Below, one piece after another: positions 11,301 to 22,300 of a DNA stretch of 64,000 nucleotides; position 1 is the first letter of the stretch; each line of letters starts with the position of its first letter. Made by a program: the position numbers and the translations under genes. The stretch is from Asterias rubens (taxonomy: Eukaryota > Echinodermata > Asteroidea > Forcipulatida > Asteriidae), in NCBI RefSeq assembly GCF_902459465.1, contig NC_047067.1, forward strand, positions 20,025,680 through 20,089,679. The letters are read 5' to 3'. The notes beneath the pieces are model-generated. The model saw nothing but the letters and a program-made list of their open reading frames with translations, did not search any database and had not been told where the DNA came from.

Positions 11301-12604
11301 TATTGCTGTGTCCTTTGGATGGGACATAAAGCCATTGGTCCCGTGTGTTGTGTAATGCAAGTGTGAGAACCCAGTGCTCTTGTCGGAAAGAGAAGGGGTT
11401 CGCCTTGGCGTTTGGGTCTGATCGACAGCATATTGTGCCACATTGGTTTGTAAACCATTACATGGAACTATAAAGTAAAAGGTCTCATACTTTAAAGCCA
11501 TTGGACCCTTTCGGTAAACAGTATTGTCCAAGTCCCACACTTCGTGTATCACAACTTATATATAAAATAACAATCCTGTGGAAATTTAGGCTCAATCGGA
11601 CATCGGAGTCGGGAGAAAATAACGGGAAAACCCACTCCTGTTTTCGCGCGTTTCGCCGTGTCATGACATGTGTTTATAACAAATCCGTAATTCTCGTTAA
11701 CGAGAATTTATATTGTTTTACCGTTTTCTCAAAAAGTAAAGCATTTCATGGACTAATATTTCAAGAGAAGTCTTTCACCATTACCTTCTGTAAACCCTGT
11801 AAATTATTTGTAAATCTGTGAACTTTTTTTTTTTTTTCTGTACCGAAAGGGTCCAATGGCTTTAAAACCTTGCTCCACATAACCCAGTATTATTATTATT
11901 ATTATCATCGTTAATTCTTAATCTTACTTCCTCTTTATGTGTTCGCAGGAACAAGTACAAGCAGCCGTGGCCGATTACAAAAAAGCAACAAAGAAAGAAT
12001 GCGAGGTCACCCTAGATAAAGATAACTTCTTGGGAGAAGACATGTGAGTCACAGAATCTTTAGAGTCAAATATCATGAGGCAATTCACAGGCAGCAAGGT
12101 CCTAGCTTTCACATAATTTTTAACAATGTCTCTTGTGCTCCCAAAGTGTTCCTTCCGAATGTAGTGATATTGATTGCCTCCTACAATCCTAGTCGTAACT
12201 TGTTGTTTGTTTCTTCCCCAGTACTGGCGGTATAGAGATGTATGCCTTCAATAGGAAAATCAAAGTCACCAATACACTGGAGAGTCGCTTAGATTTAATG
12301 AGTCGTCAGGTATGTAAACCCAAATTCTATGCTTAGATATTTAGAACTATGGTCAACATAAAAGGTACAAAGTTTTCATAAACAGAGAGCTTAAAAAAAA
12401 CAGAACATGGAAAGATTGGTATATTTTCAGGGACCTCTTTGCAGAATCATTGAGAGTTGACAGCTCTGGGCGGGGAAGCTTAACATGTATGGATTTTTTT
12501 TGCTTGGTCTAAAATTATTCTTTAACTTTTTTTTCCATTAGATGCTGCCAGAGATCAGGAGAATAATGTTTGGCGTCAACCCGAACAGAAAGTTCGAAGA
12601 CTAA
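8337..12604 (+). CDS. ATP6V1E1: V-type proton ATPase subunit E
   Basis: Complete in seven coding exons: 8337-8369, 9125-9190, 10351-10460, 10907-11132, 11949-12043, 12222-12309 and 12542-12604 (TAA). All phases join and give 226 codons, the same length as human ATP6V1E1. The start [11 protein letters not shown], then [55 protein letters not shown], the QGLYQLME segment and the C-terminal [13 protein letters not shown] and NPNRKFED are the family hallmarks. Subunit E is the long N-terminal helix plus globular C-terminal domain of the peripheral stalk (with subunit G), which holds the catalytic V1 head against rotation while protons are pumped into endosomes, lysosomes and other acidic compartments. 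Introns carry a foldback (8495-8650), a SINE-B (11205-11490) and a TTAA element (11492-11865). A possible non-coding 5' exon was not placed. Confidence 0.97.
8495..8650. mobile_element. GGCGCCACC-type foldback element, diverged copy
   Basis: Inverted ends: GGAAAATTGCCGTATTCTGC, with the word CCACCACTTTTTCATTC following, against GAGTGG...GGCAGAAATCCACGGTACGGAAA...TTTCC. It matches the cleaner copies at 40805-40940 and 59072-59204. Located in ATP6V1E intron 1. Confidence 0.75.
8952..9055. repeat. CCTCCATCCTCCCGA cluster with inverted copy
   Basis: Three direct copies of GTAACCCTCCATCCTCCCGA-like sequence end in an inverted copy (CGACGATGGAGGGTTAC). A similar arrangement is at 38285-38388. Probably a small foldback element in ATP6V1E intron 1. 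Confidence 0.6.
11205..11490 (+). mobile_element. tRNA-derived SINE-B copy
   Basis: The 5' part has a B-box-like GTGTGGGTTTGAGTCCTGGT followed by CGTGACACT. The body (ACACTTGAAACCATTATTGC, AACCCAGTGC, AGAGAAGGGGTTCGCC) is shared with 14515-14860, 3205-3445 and, diverged, 46335-46645. It lies in ATP6V1E intron 4 and abuts the next element. Confidence 0.8.
11492..11865. mobile_element. 374-bp TTAA-ended MITE, subfamily T3
   Basis: The ends TTAAAGCCATTGGACCCTTT and AAAGGGTCCAATGGCTTTAA are exact reverse complements, and the match continues to about 25 bp. The termini read TTAA on both sides, as with a TTAA target duplication. A second copy is at 52266-52623 in an IARS2 intron. It has no coding capacity and lies within ATP6V1E intron 4. 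Confidence 0.92.
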
Positions 12605-13385
12605 AAAGGAGGCAAGCAACTCTACACAAAAAAAGGTTCTTAGCCACATAAAAGTCTTCTACTGTGTATATACTTCACCAACACGTATAAATAGAAGACC
12701 TTATTCCATATGAAGAAGAATATATTTAATATTGTAAATGTAGGAGTCGTCTGTGTTTGTTGGAAGTATTACGAAAAAGTTGATTGGAACAAATCTTTAG
12801 ACTTCATTTTTATTTTCAATTTTCATCTTTGACTTTTCACTATTTGAATTTTCATTTTCTCTTTTCCCATTTTGTCTCGAATCAAGCGCTCTAGTTAGGG
12901 AAATTGTTCATGTGTTTCACAAGTGTTTTCACATATGTTTTCACTTCACATGTGTTTTCACTTGCAGTTTCACATGATGAATGGAGATGTTTATTTAAGG
13001 TGAATTTAGAGATCCTTTTTGTTTGCTTCAGTACTATTTACTCAACATATTTCTTCTTTGGATTTTTTTTTTGTTGGCTACTTGTTAAGGTGCTGTATTA
13101 ACATTTTCTCTGTCTGTACTCTTCATATAGAGAAGTAGTCAAAATGATAAGTGGCGGGGGGGGGGGGGATGAATTTGGTTGTTGAAACAGGCTTTAAGAT
13201 GGATGTTATAAAATTACAGTATTTTTAAATTTTAAACTTAAATATAAAAGAGCAATATTATTATGTATAAAAAACTCAAACTCAACTGTTTGAGTACCTC
13301 TTGAATTCCATTGAGACTGAGTGTTGTCTCATTTGATAGTTCCTCATTGACAGCATTTCAACTGGGAGTATGCCAACATTAGAGC

Positions 13386-13475
13386 TACATAGTTCAGTTG
13401 GTAGAGCACCGGTGCATTAATCCAGAGGTCACACTCGGGTTCAAGTCCTGCCATAGTAGATTTGTCTTTGTTCGA
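13386..13475 (+). mobile_element. tRNA-derived SINE-A head
   Basis: A-box-like AGTTCAGTTGGTAGAGC and B-box-like GGGTTCAAGTCCTGCC at tRNA spacing, followed by TTTGTCTTTGTTCGACCC. The same tail follows the tRNA-like part at 24888, 47349, 52687 and 55040. There is no matching acceptor stem, so it is a SINE rather than a tRNA gene. Confidence 0.8.
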
Positions 13476-14514
13476 CCCAAAATTATTTTAAAGCTCACCA
13501 GGCCAGTTTCCATTGTGGTTTATGACTAAATATTTAAACTTAACACTTGGATGGAATTTGTGAATAGTTGATCAAGCCTGTGGAATAGTGTCATGCTCCA
13601 GTTAAATAGTTTCCTTGGTTGTGTTAACAAGGTGTCGGCCATTAATGATAAATGTTTTTCAATAATTTAGAGACCCTTGATGTGAATAACTGACTGTCTT
13701 GATGTTGAGTGTTCCATAGGGCCATGCTCTACATGTAGACACATGTTTTCTATCCCTGTTGGCAACTAGCCAACCGTCAATTCTATGTGTTCTCATTAGT
13801 TGCATTATTCGTGTCACATATTAAGAATTATTTATTTTGGCTGCCCTTAGTTTGCCAACCACTGATTGTGATAGTGATGTAACAATATGTACATGTTGAT
13901 GCAACTGTAATGGACTACTTTGCAAATTCAACACTATATTTGAGTTTTTGTAATCGTTGTGGCTACCTGTTTTTGCTTTGCATTTACGGATTCCCATAGT
14001 TTGTCAACCTTGGTTGCAAAAGCTCTGGCTGTGACGTGGCAATAGACTATACAGTGCCCTCTATTGGCCATTGTATTTTATCATCACCACAATAAGTCTT
14101 GGTTGTGCTATTTTGGGAGTCGGTGTCCCCCTGTTACTGTACTTGAATTGTAGTGAAATTCAAACGAAGTCTCATAACAAAAGGGACAATAGGTCTATGG
14201 TTGCTATCACAAAGGAAAACTAGTTGAACAAAGGAAGGTCCGTTATTGGAGGCCATTACACACTTATGGGTGTAGTGCGCTTTTAGGCAATGCATTTATG
14301 TTAACACGCTCACCATATTAAAAAAATTAATTTGACTCCAAGAATGACGAACTTTGGTCAGTCAATAGCTTTGTGCGATGTCTCTGCAAAGTGTCAATAG
14401 ACAGTATGCAAGAAATAAAAAAACTGTTTATGTAACCCAAAAAATACATTTGATATAGGATGAGTTTTATTTGTTGTTTGTTGTTTTTGTGAAGATTCAT
14501 CATGGCCGATTGAA

Positions 14515-14860
14515 TAAGAACCTTGGACTCGAGCTCTTGTGTTTCTGATCAGCAGAGTGTGGGTTCAAATCCTGGTCGTGACACTTGTGTCCTTTACAAG
14601 ACACTTAACCATTATTGCTGCATCCTTTGGATATCACGTAAAGCCATAGGTCCCCTTGTGTTATGTAACGCACGTAAAAGAACCCAGTGCACTTATCGAA
14701 AAGAGAAGGGGTTCGCCCCTGTATTCCTGGTTTTATTGGCTGCATATGTATTCAACATGAAGCTCCACAAACCTTTTTTGAAAACACTGAGCGCTTTGGG
14801 ACGCCCATCGGACTTGTGAGTGATGAAGCGCTATAAAAGAACTGCGTATTATGATCAAAT
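14515..14860 (+). mobile_element. tRNA-derived SINE-B, longest copy
   Basis: Starts near CGAGCTCTTGTGTTTCTGAT, has B-box GTGGGTTCAAATCCTGGTCG, the body CAAGACACTTAACCATTATT and AGAGAAGGGGTTCGCCCCTG, and ends GAAGCGCTATAAAAGAAC. This is the best-preserved member of the family in the window and can serve as its local reference. Confidence 0.82.
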
Positions 14861-16267
14861 TAACCATGCATCTCAGTGTTTGGTGATTCACTCACTTTGT
14901 TTTAACTTTGAATTTTTTGCTAAATTAATTTGAAAATATTTCAACCTCTTGAAATTTAGACTCGTTGGAAACAAAGACATATTATGTTTCATATGGTTTA
15001 TTTACATCATCTTTTTTCAGTACAATATATCATTCTGTTTAATCATATTATACATATATGACTTATAGTACATTTTGCTTTTCCTTTTAACTGCAAACGT
15101 TACATTACTACAATGCAAATTATAAATAATCACATTCTTATAATTCTTTTCGCCATTAGTCAATTGTGTGTACGACATTGGGAGAACCTTTTTCATTATT
15201 AAACCTAGAGCTTTGGTGTTTTATGAATTTTGAGGGGGTGAAGGTGTTCTATTTAGTTCATTTTTCCCCAGTTTTTTTAGCACCTGGTTTCATCTAAGTG
15301 TTCACAGGTTTTAACTTAATGCATCCTCGTCCAACCGAAGCCGTAAATTAGGCCTCGTACGAGGTTGAAACCTCGAACAACCATGCTTCGACCCCACGGT
15401 ATCAAGAACTGTTATGTACCGTGCAGTATGGTATCTGTGCAGTTCGTGATTTTAGAGCAGGCCGGTGCTTGCGTAAGGAGCCTTGCACAAGGCTACCTAT
15501 TGGTTGATGGTTCGGTTGGTTGGGGGGGGGGGGGTGTCGCAATATTTGAGTGATGGGAACTAGGTCTTGCACCATGACTAACTGACACTATGACAATAGT
15601 ATCTACTTGTATCTAATTATTAGTACCACAAATTTATAATGATCTGAAAACCACTATCTGCTTATCACCTGTCAAGATAAATAGTATTGCTCACGAATAG
15701 TATATAAACCTCAAACAAAACTGTAGGAACACGCACAGGCCATATTTTATGCAGAGGGCAGCACCGAAGTAGCTATAGGGCACCCTCACGAAGAGAAGGT
15801 TGCTCTTGACCCATCCTATGCTACCGAAACTCAGGATAAATACGAGAAGAGTGCCTATTGTATTATCACACACTTTTTATAAGTGAAACTTAAAAATTAT
15901 AAAACAATGGTTTACAACACCTTTTCAAGAGTGCTTTATCTTTAAAACATGAATCCTGTCCACCAGAAAACATACACTTTTAAACAAGAACTTTGTACTT
16001 GGAACTAAACATTTTTGAGTTATATATTTTGTCTGTACAGATATTAACAAATTATACAGGTTTTTATTATTAATATTTTCCAATCTTTGGCAATTATTTA
16101 ACTTCTGTCAAACCTCAACTTACATTTTCCTTTCAGAATTATTCAACAACAGAATCAACTATGTCACAATAGATCACCTAAGTGCCATCATATTAAAGTA
16201 ACAACAATTTTTATTTTATTTATACCAGTGAGAACAGAGTTGATTGGCATTACACTCTCCCAGAGTG

Positions 16268-16500
16268 AAATCAGGCATCATGACCTGAACAGTGCCCACT
16301 GTCGTATCTCTGCTTACCATGGAATTCTGCGCTTACAACGCCCTGTAAAGCACACATTTTTACAGGCTGTAAGTGCAGAGTTCTGCAGTAAGCAGAACTG
16401 CAGTAACCATCATGAAGTGAACAGGGGCCCACTGTCATTTTTTTCCTGCTTAACACAGTAAGCGCAGAGTTTCGTAGTAAGCAGTGCCATTAAATTGGGC
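16268..16500. mobile_element. GGGCCC/GCTTAC-type inverted-repeat element
   Basis: Inverted words CTCTGCTTACCATGGAATTC, AAGCGCAGAG, CTGCTTA and GTAAGCAG recur on both arms, and the region ends with ATTAAATTGGGC. Related in sequence to the better-bounded element at 45644-45885. Borders approximate. Confidence 0.55.
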
Positions 16501-18041
16501 ATAACAAGTGTTTTCTGATGCTAAAACGCATTCATTTGTAAATACTCTACATGTAGTACTGGCAGTGACAATTCACCCAACTTTTATGTTAAATATGAAA
16601 TACCCACTTCACAATACTGAATATGGAGTAGGATTTTAGCTGGCTGTACAGTTATACAAGCTTATTTGCATAGGGAGATAAAACAATACTGTTCTATCGA
16701 CTACATGGATATGACCTTTATCAAGCTACTACCATCATCTTTGGTCTTGTTCCACTTGTGGCAATTGCAATGAAGAATAACAATTCTCACTGCGCCAGAA
16801 AAGGGGGTCAGACTATTCTGTCCTCCAAGCCTCACTTTGGGCTCAAATGATTGTACAGGGTTTACAAGAGATGGTTGTAGCGTGATGAAGGTCTAAAAAT
16901 AGATAGGAATTTCAACTTGAATGTTAGCAGTACTTTATTTTGATGCGACACATTTGTTACATCTGTTCTAAGTTCACACACAAGTTTGCCTGCTGAATAT
17001 CGGTGGAATATATATCACAGATGACAGAAATAGCTCTGACAATATATTATAGAGACATGCATTCCACTTTCACAATTTTTTTTTTACCCAGTTAAAAAGG
17101 GGCTCTAAGGTCAAATTAAGGTCTAATTCCATGCCATTTTGATTTTATACCATCAAAAGATTTACCAACCTTGCATACGAAAATGTACAGACCTTTGTAT
17201 TTGAAATGTGACGTCATTCGATATCAGCACCAGATGCGTCTGCACATTCCAAAGAAGAATTTGTGGGTCACACAAAAAGGTCAAATTCCATGCGTTTTTG
17301 ACTGAATATCATCAAAATTCAGGAATGAACTTTTTAAAATGTACACTGCCATACCCATTTTTGAAACATGTCGTCATTGGGTGTTTTAGGATGTTGACAA
17401 CATTCGCACTTAAAGGGTATACAAAACAATGGCATTTTTGCATGGTTTTTACCTAGGTATAGGGACTAGCAATTTGTTCAAACAGACTCTATAACTGAAA
17501 ATGAGTGTGTCAGAAAACTGAGCTTTGACCTTTGAACCCCTGATGAAGTGAATTTTGTACAGTATTTAACTCCATTAGTGTTCCTTCTATGAATGATTCT
17601 GTGAATTGACATCAATAATGACAAAATACCTGTTTTCAACCCAACATATTTAAGTAACTTAAATTACGTGACCCAGCTTTGGAGTTTTAGAAGAACCAAA
17701 AAATATTGATGCACACACCTGTGATTTCTGAAATAAACTATTTTTGTCCTGAATACTTTAATCATCCAACAAACTCTAAACTTCTTGAACACATTTTGCA
17801 GATGGAAAACACACAAAGACTTTGGTAGAAACTTAAGACGCAATTTTTAAGGTGTGTTTAACATCAAACAGTCACAAAGCCACACCGTGTTTTTGTACGT
17901 TACTACGTGTTTTTGTACGTTACTAAACTGTAGTTAGCACCAGTGTTGATATATAATACATAATAGTAGCACCTCGTTCATACAGACTATAGAGACTCCA
18001 GAGAGCCCACCTTGTTTGACTAGAAACCAGTTTACTGTCCT

Positions 18042-18168
18042 GGAACCAATTTCATAGAACTGCTTAATCAGAAAAGATTGCTTAACAATTTTCTGCTAAG
18101 CAAATATGAGGATACCAGTCACAGATGGTACACGAAATGTTGCTTAAGCAGCTCTATGAAATTTGGCC
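18042..18168. mobile_element. 127-bp foldback with CCAAATTTCATAGAG ends
   Basis: Left arm GGAACCAATTTCATAGAACT-GCTTAA and right arm TTAAGCAGCTCTATGAAATT-TGG are inverted copies. A fragment with the same end (GCTTAAGCAGCTCTATAAAA followed by TGGGCCC) is at about 60580-60602, and related words are at 10555-10860. Confidence 0.75.
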
Positions 18169-19274
18169 CTGTTTAAACCCATAGCTAAGCCTGATCATCC
18201 GACATTACACTTTGAGGCTTGTGAATAACACCAGACTACATTTTGAGGCTTGTGAATAACGCCAGATAACAGCCGTTAAGAAACTGGTAGTATTTTCTGC
18301 TTAAACTGGGCCCTAGATGTTTACACCCAAAACTTGTTATTTATTTCAAGTTTTGTGCCATGTAAAGCTTTGAATCTTACTTTGAATAGGTAAGATTCTT
18401 GACTGTTTTATTTTCTCGAGCACATGTTGACTGGTCCTTATTGCTAGTATTATGTCAGTACAAGCATGTGATCTACACGCAAGCACTGCATCTATAAGTC
18501 AAGCACATGTCAAACTAAAGCGTATATCTATTGCTGTATACAACTTACTTTTGCTCGGTATTAGCAAAAACCCTCTCAACACTCTCAAAAGCAGTACTGT
18601 TCGCAGCATGTACACGTACTGTTACTAATGTAGCACTAGTAGCACTACAAGGTCCATTTTTTTGTAAACATATCTGCATAAATTAAGATAAATACTAATA
18701 CAAACGTACAGCACTTTATTTTTACGTCAACAAGATATTGCTCATTTGATTTTTTTCATAGACGGCATGAATACTTCCAAAACAGGAAAACAAAATCAAC
18801 ATTTTTTAACAAGATGTTTTGAGAAGATAAATCATAAAGGAACTAAAGATCATTTGAGTTTGGGAGGATAATAAAGATTGGCTCGCTAATTATCCAGAAA
18901 ATGTTTTGGATAGTTAGGGCTTTGTTTAGATGTTTAGAAAGTAATGATGAAGTTTGAACGTCAGTTTCAACAAAACAAACAAATTTTTTATCCGTAAACT
19001 TTGATGACAACTCCAATGAAAATTTCCTAGGTTTACAAGTTATTGCTTAAAACCATTACCGTCATCCTTCCCATACTCCAATTATTAAGTTATTTTTAGA
19101 GCACCTACAATAAATATTTTCCGACCAAACTTGAAAATATCATCATGCAAACAAAAATAAAACGTAACCATGGCAAGAACCGTAATTCCCTAAATCCCTT
19201 CTCCATTGTACCCTTAAAAGAATTCTATCTTCAAGTGGGGCATCTTAATATTTCAAATAAATAGGGAAGATTTG

Positions 19275-19280
19275 TTTATT
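19275..19280 (-). terminator. Polyadenylation signal of the glutamate carrier gene
   Basis: AATAAA on the minus strand about 21 bases after the TGA stop of the carrier (19301-19303). It is the nearest canonical signal. Its use is inferred. Confidence 0.5.
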
Positions 19281-19300
19281 AATTATTAGAATAAACCACC

Positions 19301-22300
19301 TCATAACCACTGCTTCGGTATTCCGAGTAAGAATTCGCCGACGCCATAGTAGTAGACGGCCTGGGCGATGCCAAAGAGAGGCGAGATGACCAGAAGGCGA
19401 CAAGACGCCCCCTTGAAGAACGCAGAGGGGCCCTCTTGTTTCCAGATCTTGGTTGCACAATCACGGATCCCGTCATAGGTTTGCTCGCCCGGGGCATGTT
19501 GTAACAGCTGCAGTCGGGTTTTGATTACTGGCGAGGTTGACAGAAACAAAGGGTATTAATGAAATGACCTTGTTTGACTTATTGGTGCCTTGGGCACTTT
19601 GGTTCATTAATCCTGATCTTTGGATCCTGAAGATTATAATCAATGGTGGGACTTGAACCCATGACCTCTCATATGGTCACTTGTAGTGCATTATAAAGCC
19701 ATGTGCCTGTGTTACATGGCACACTGGTTGAACAAAATGGAGTCACGTGAAATAAGCTCAGTTTTCAAACCTGTAGGAGCCATAAATGTAGCTTATTTGA
19801 TGAAATTCAACCAGTATGAGTGACTTAAGCCTTAAGTAGGGTCCCATTCATGCAACCAACAATCTGTGAAATTGTATTCGTAAAGTTAATTAGCTCGTGT
19901 AGCTGAAATATTTGTCAAAATTTTGTGTTGCGCGAGACAGTTTGTGATAACTATGCGATGACATACAGCAACCAGCTTCAATTGCCTGTTACATATTGTG
20001 TTTTTTAGAATTTGGTAGCCAATCAAGTACCTAGCTTCAGGACCACTAGCTTAGGTTCTTGGATATTTTGCAATGAAATGGTCTATTGGTCTTGCACTCT
20101 TGGTAACACGAAAATGCCTGCTTAGTTTAAACCCAAAACGACAACAGAAATATAGTATAATGATAATCTACAGATGAATTCACTCACCATCAACTGGGTT
20201 AACAGACAGAGATGCCACTGTTGCTGCAAGGCATCCACACATGAAGGAATGTTTAAAACTGGCACGACCATTCTCGCGCTTCACACCCTGTTGGCCAAAA
20301 ACAAATCAGATCCAGTTATTTTCAGGTATTTATCTATGTGTTAATTTCTCATTTAACGTGGTTGACTTTTTGAAGAGTTGGTTTGGTGTATTGGCCTTAC
20401 CTGCCACCCTCTAATCCCACCTGGGGCACTATGTGGATTAAGTTATCAGTCCCTATCTGACTGCGTGGGTTTTCCCTGGAAATAATTCTCAGGGGTTTTC
20501 CTCCCACATCTAAAACTGACACTTCCTTCCTCGTCTTCTCTCTACTGGGTTCTTGGCTAGTACAGTGATTAAGTTTCTAAGAGTCCCTAGCTCCACAACC
20601 AGAATCAATTAATGAAAATTGAAAAAAAAATGAACATGCCCCATATTAAAAGCAAGTACCAAGGAAACCCAAGTACTTACCATTGCATTGAGATGTGCAA
20701 ACAGTGGAAAGTATACCATGGAAAAAGGTACATCTCTCATTAGAGTCGCCCCTAGTCCCCTGTAGAGTCCAAATATGCCTTCTGTTTGGAGAAGATTGCG
20801 TGCGAGGGTCCACGCAGAGGGCGACACATCGGCTAGATTGGCGGAATACGCTCTGGTGAGGGAGGGGTTTATTTTTGAGGCGAGGTCGGGGACTGCTACG
20901 GCAGGAACCTTTTTCTTTTGAACTGAAACTTTAAAAGAAAATATTAATTAGATATTTAAACAAATTAAAAAGATTACGGTGGTTTGAGCAATGTATACTG
21001 TTTTATGCAGGTACATTTCAAGGATATTTTACAGGATTGGTAGAGATAATAAAATAGTCATAGACAGGGTTGATGGTTTGTGCAATCAACCAAATACATG
21101 ATAAAATAAACTTGGGAAAATTTGGTTGTGCTCCATTCCAATGCAAGTCAGGAGCATGCAAACACATTATCCTTAAATTAGGTTGCAACAACCAAAATCA
21201 GCTGTTGTGGTTTGGTTTTAACTTTTCAGATGCAGTGTGCAAGAGTATGACTTCATATCAGAGGGAAATATTTCACAGGAAAAAAATGGTTCTAGTATGA
21301 ACTTCATAATCAGTAAGCTTTCAGACAAAAATTAAACACAGGTAATTTTTTTTGTTACTCTGTGTAACACCTTTAAACTAAAAACAAATTAAATTTTGAT
21401 ATTTTGCAATTGAGAACATTTCATAATGCTCTCAAATTTGTCCGAAGTATGATTATCAACAAAAATCTAAGAAGATCTCCACAAATCTCTCCTTATCGCT
21501 TCAACTTCCCAATCTGTCACTTCACATTTGTACACAGTGCCGTCGTTGTCAGTTTCCTCAAGCCTCGCAATTAAACTTTCACCGCCCACTCCGCCGTTTA
21601 AACACTTACTTCTCCTCCCCGCGTCCTGTAGTTGAATTTTCAGCATTTCCATAGGGGTGGTGATGATAACCTGGCACAGCCCAGCGCCGCCACCTGCAAG
21701 CATTTCTCTGTGCAAGCCCAGATGTGCCCTGCAGTTTTGAAGAGGGGAGAAAACCGGAAGTAGAAGGGGTGATTTAGACTGGCAAAACTGTGAAAGCCCA
21801 TCAGATATTTAGACATATTTAGAAAGAAGAAAAACTCAGGCATATTTATAACGCTGTCATTTCTGGGGCCACAGGAGGTTCCAACTGAAAATGAAATTTG
21901 GAGTATAAAATGTACTACTGGTACGGAGGTAAACAAAAAAAGGTTCTGGAAATCTTTGCTTGAAAATGTTTTTGTTTTTTTAAGACAGTGCTTCCCTGGA
22001 CTACTCCTGGTTATTTTAGATGGTTTTTTGTGTCCAAAGATTTCAAATAAATAAATAAAATATTGAGACTTCCCATCAGAAATGTTAGTGATTTCAGTAT
22101 CAGGAAAAATGTAGAAAATGGCTGGAAGACTTGTGGCACAAATATCATGAACACCAATGTTCTTTTAAAACAGAACCAAAATTGTTTATATTTACAGGAA
22201 ATATATTTGGTCCTGGGGGGGGGGGGAAGTTAGACTTTTTGTTTAAGCACCTGATAACAGTATCAGTAGGCATTTTTATTCAGTGAGCCTTTATTTAATA

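Larger units (their letters stand above)
12605..19274. other. Convergent intergenic region between ATP6V1E and the glutamate carrier
   Basis: No supported gene. Both 3' ends point inward. Contents: two SINEs (13386 and 14515), a poly-G run (about 13146 and 15520), a GGGCCC-type element (16268-16500), a foldback (18042-18168), a 19-bp direct duplication (17888-17925) and a 30-bp one (18205-18268). Long AT-rich unique stretches have only short open frames with no recognisable protein. Confidence 0.6.

Noticed and set aside
11124-11552. 142-codon minus-strand frame
   Set aside because: It is antisense to ATP6V1E exon 4, a SINE-B and the start of a T3 element; no homology recognised.
13386-13475. 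tRNA gene, also considered at 24888, 36000, 47349, 52687 and 55040
   Set aside because: A and B boxes are present, but no acceptor stem pairs, anticodon arms are eroded, and a common non-tRNA tail follows, so they are SINEs.
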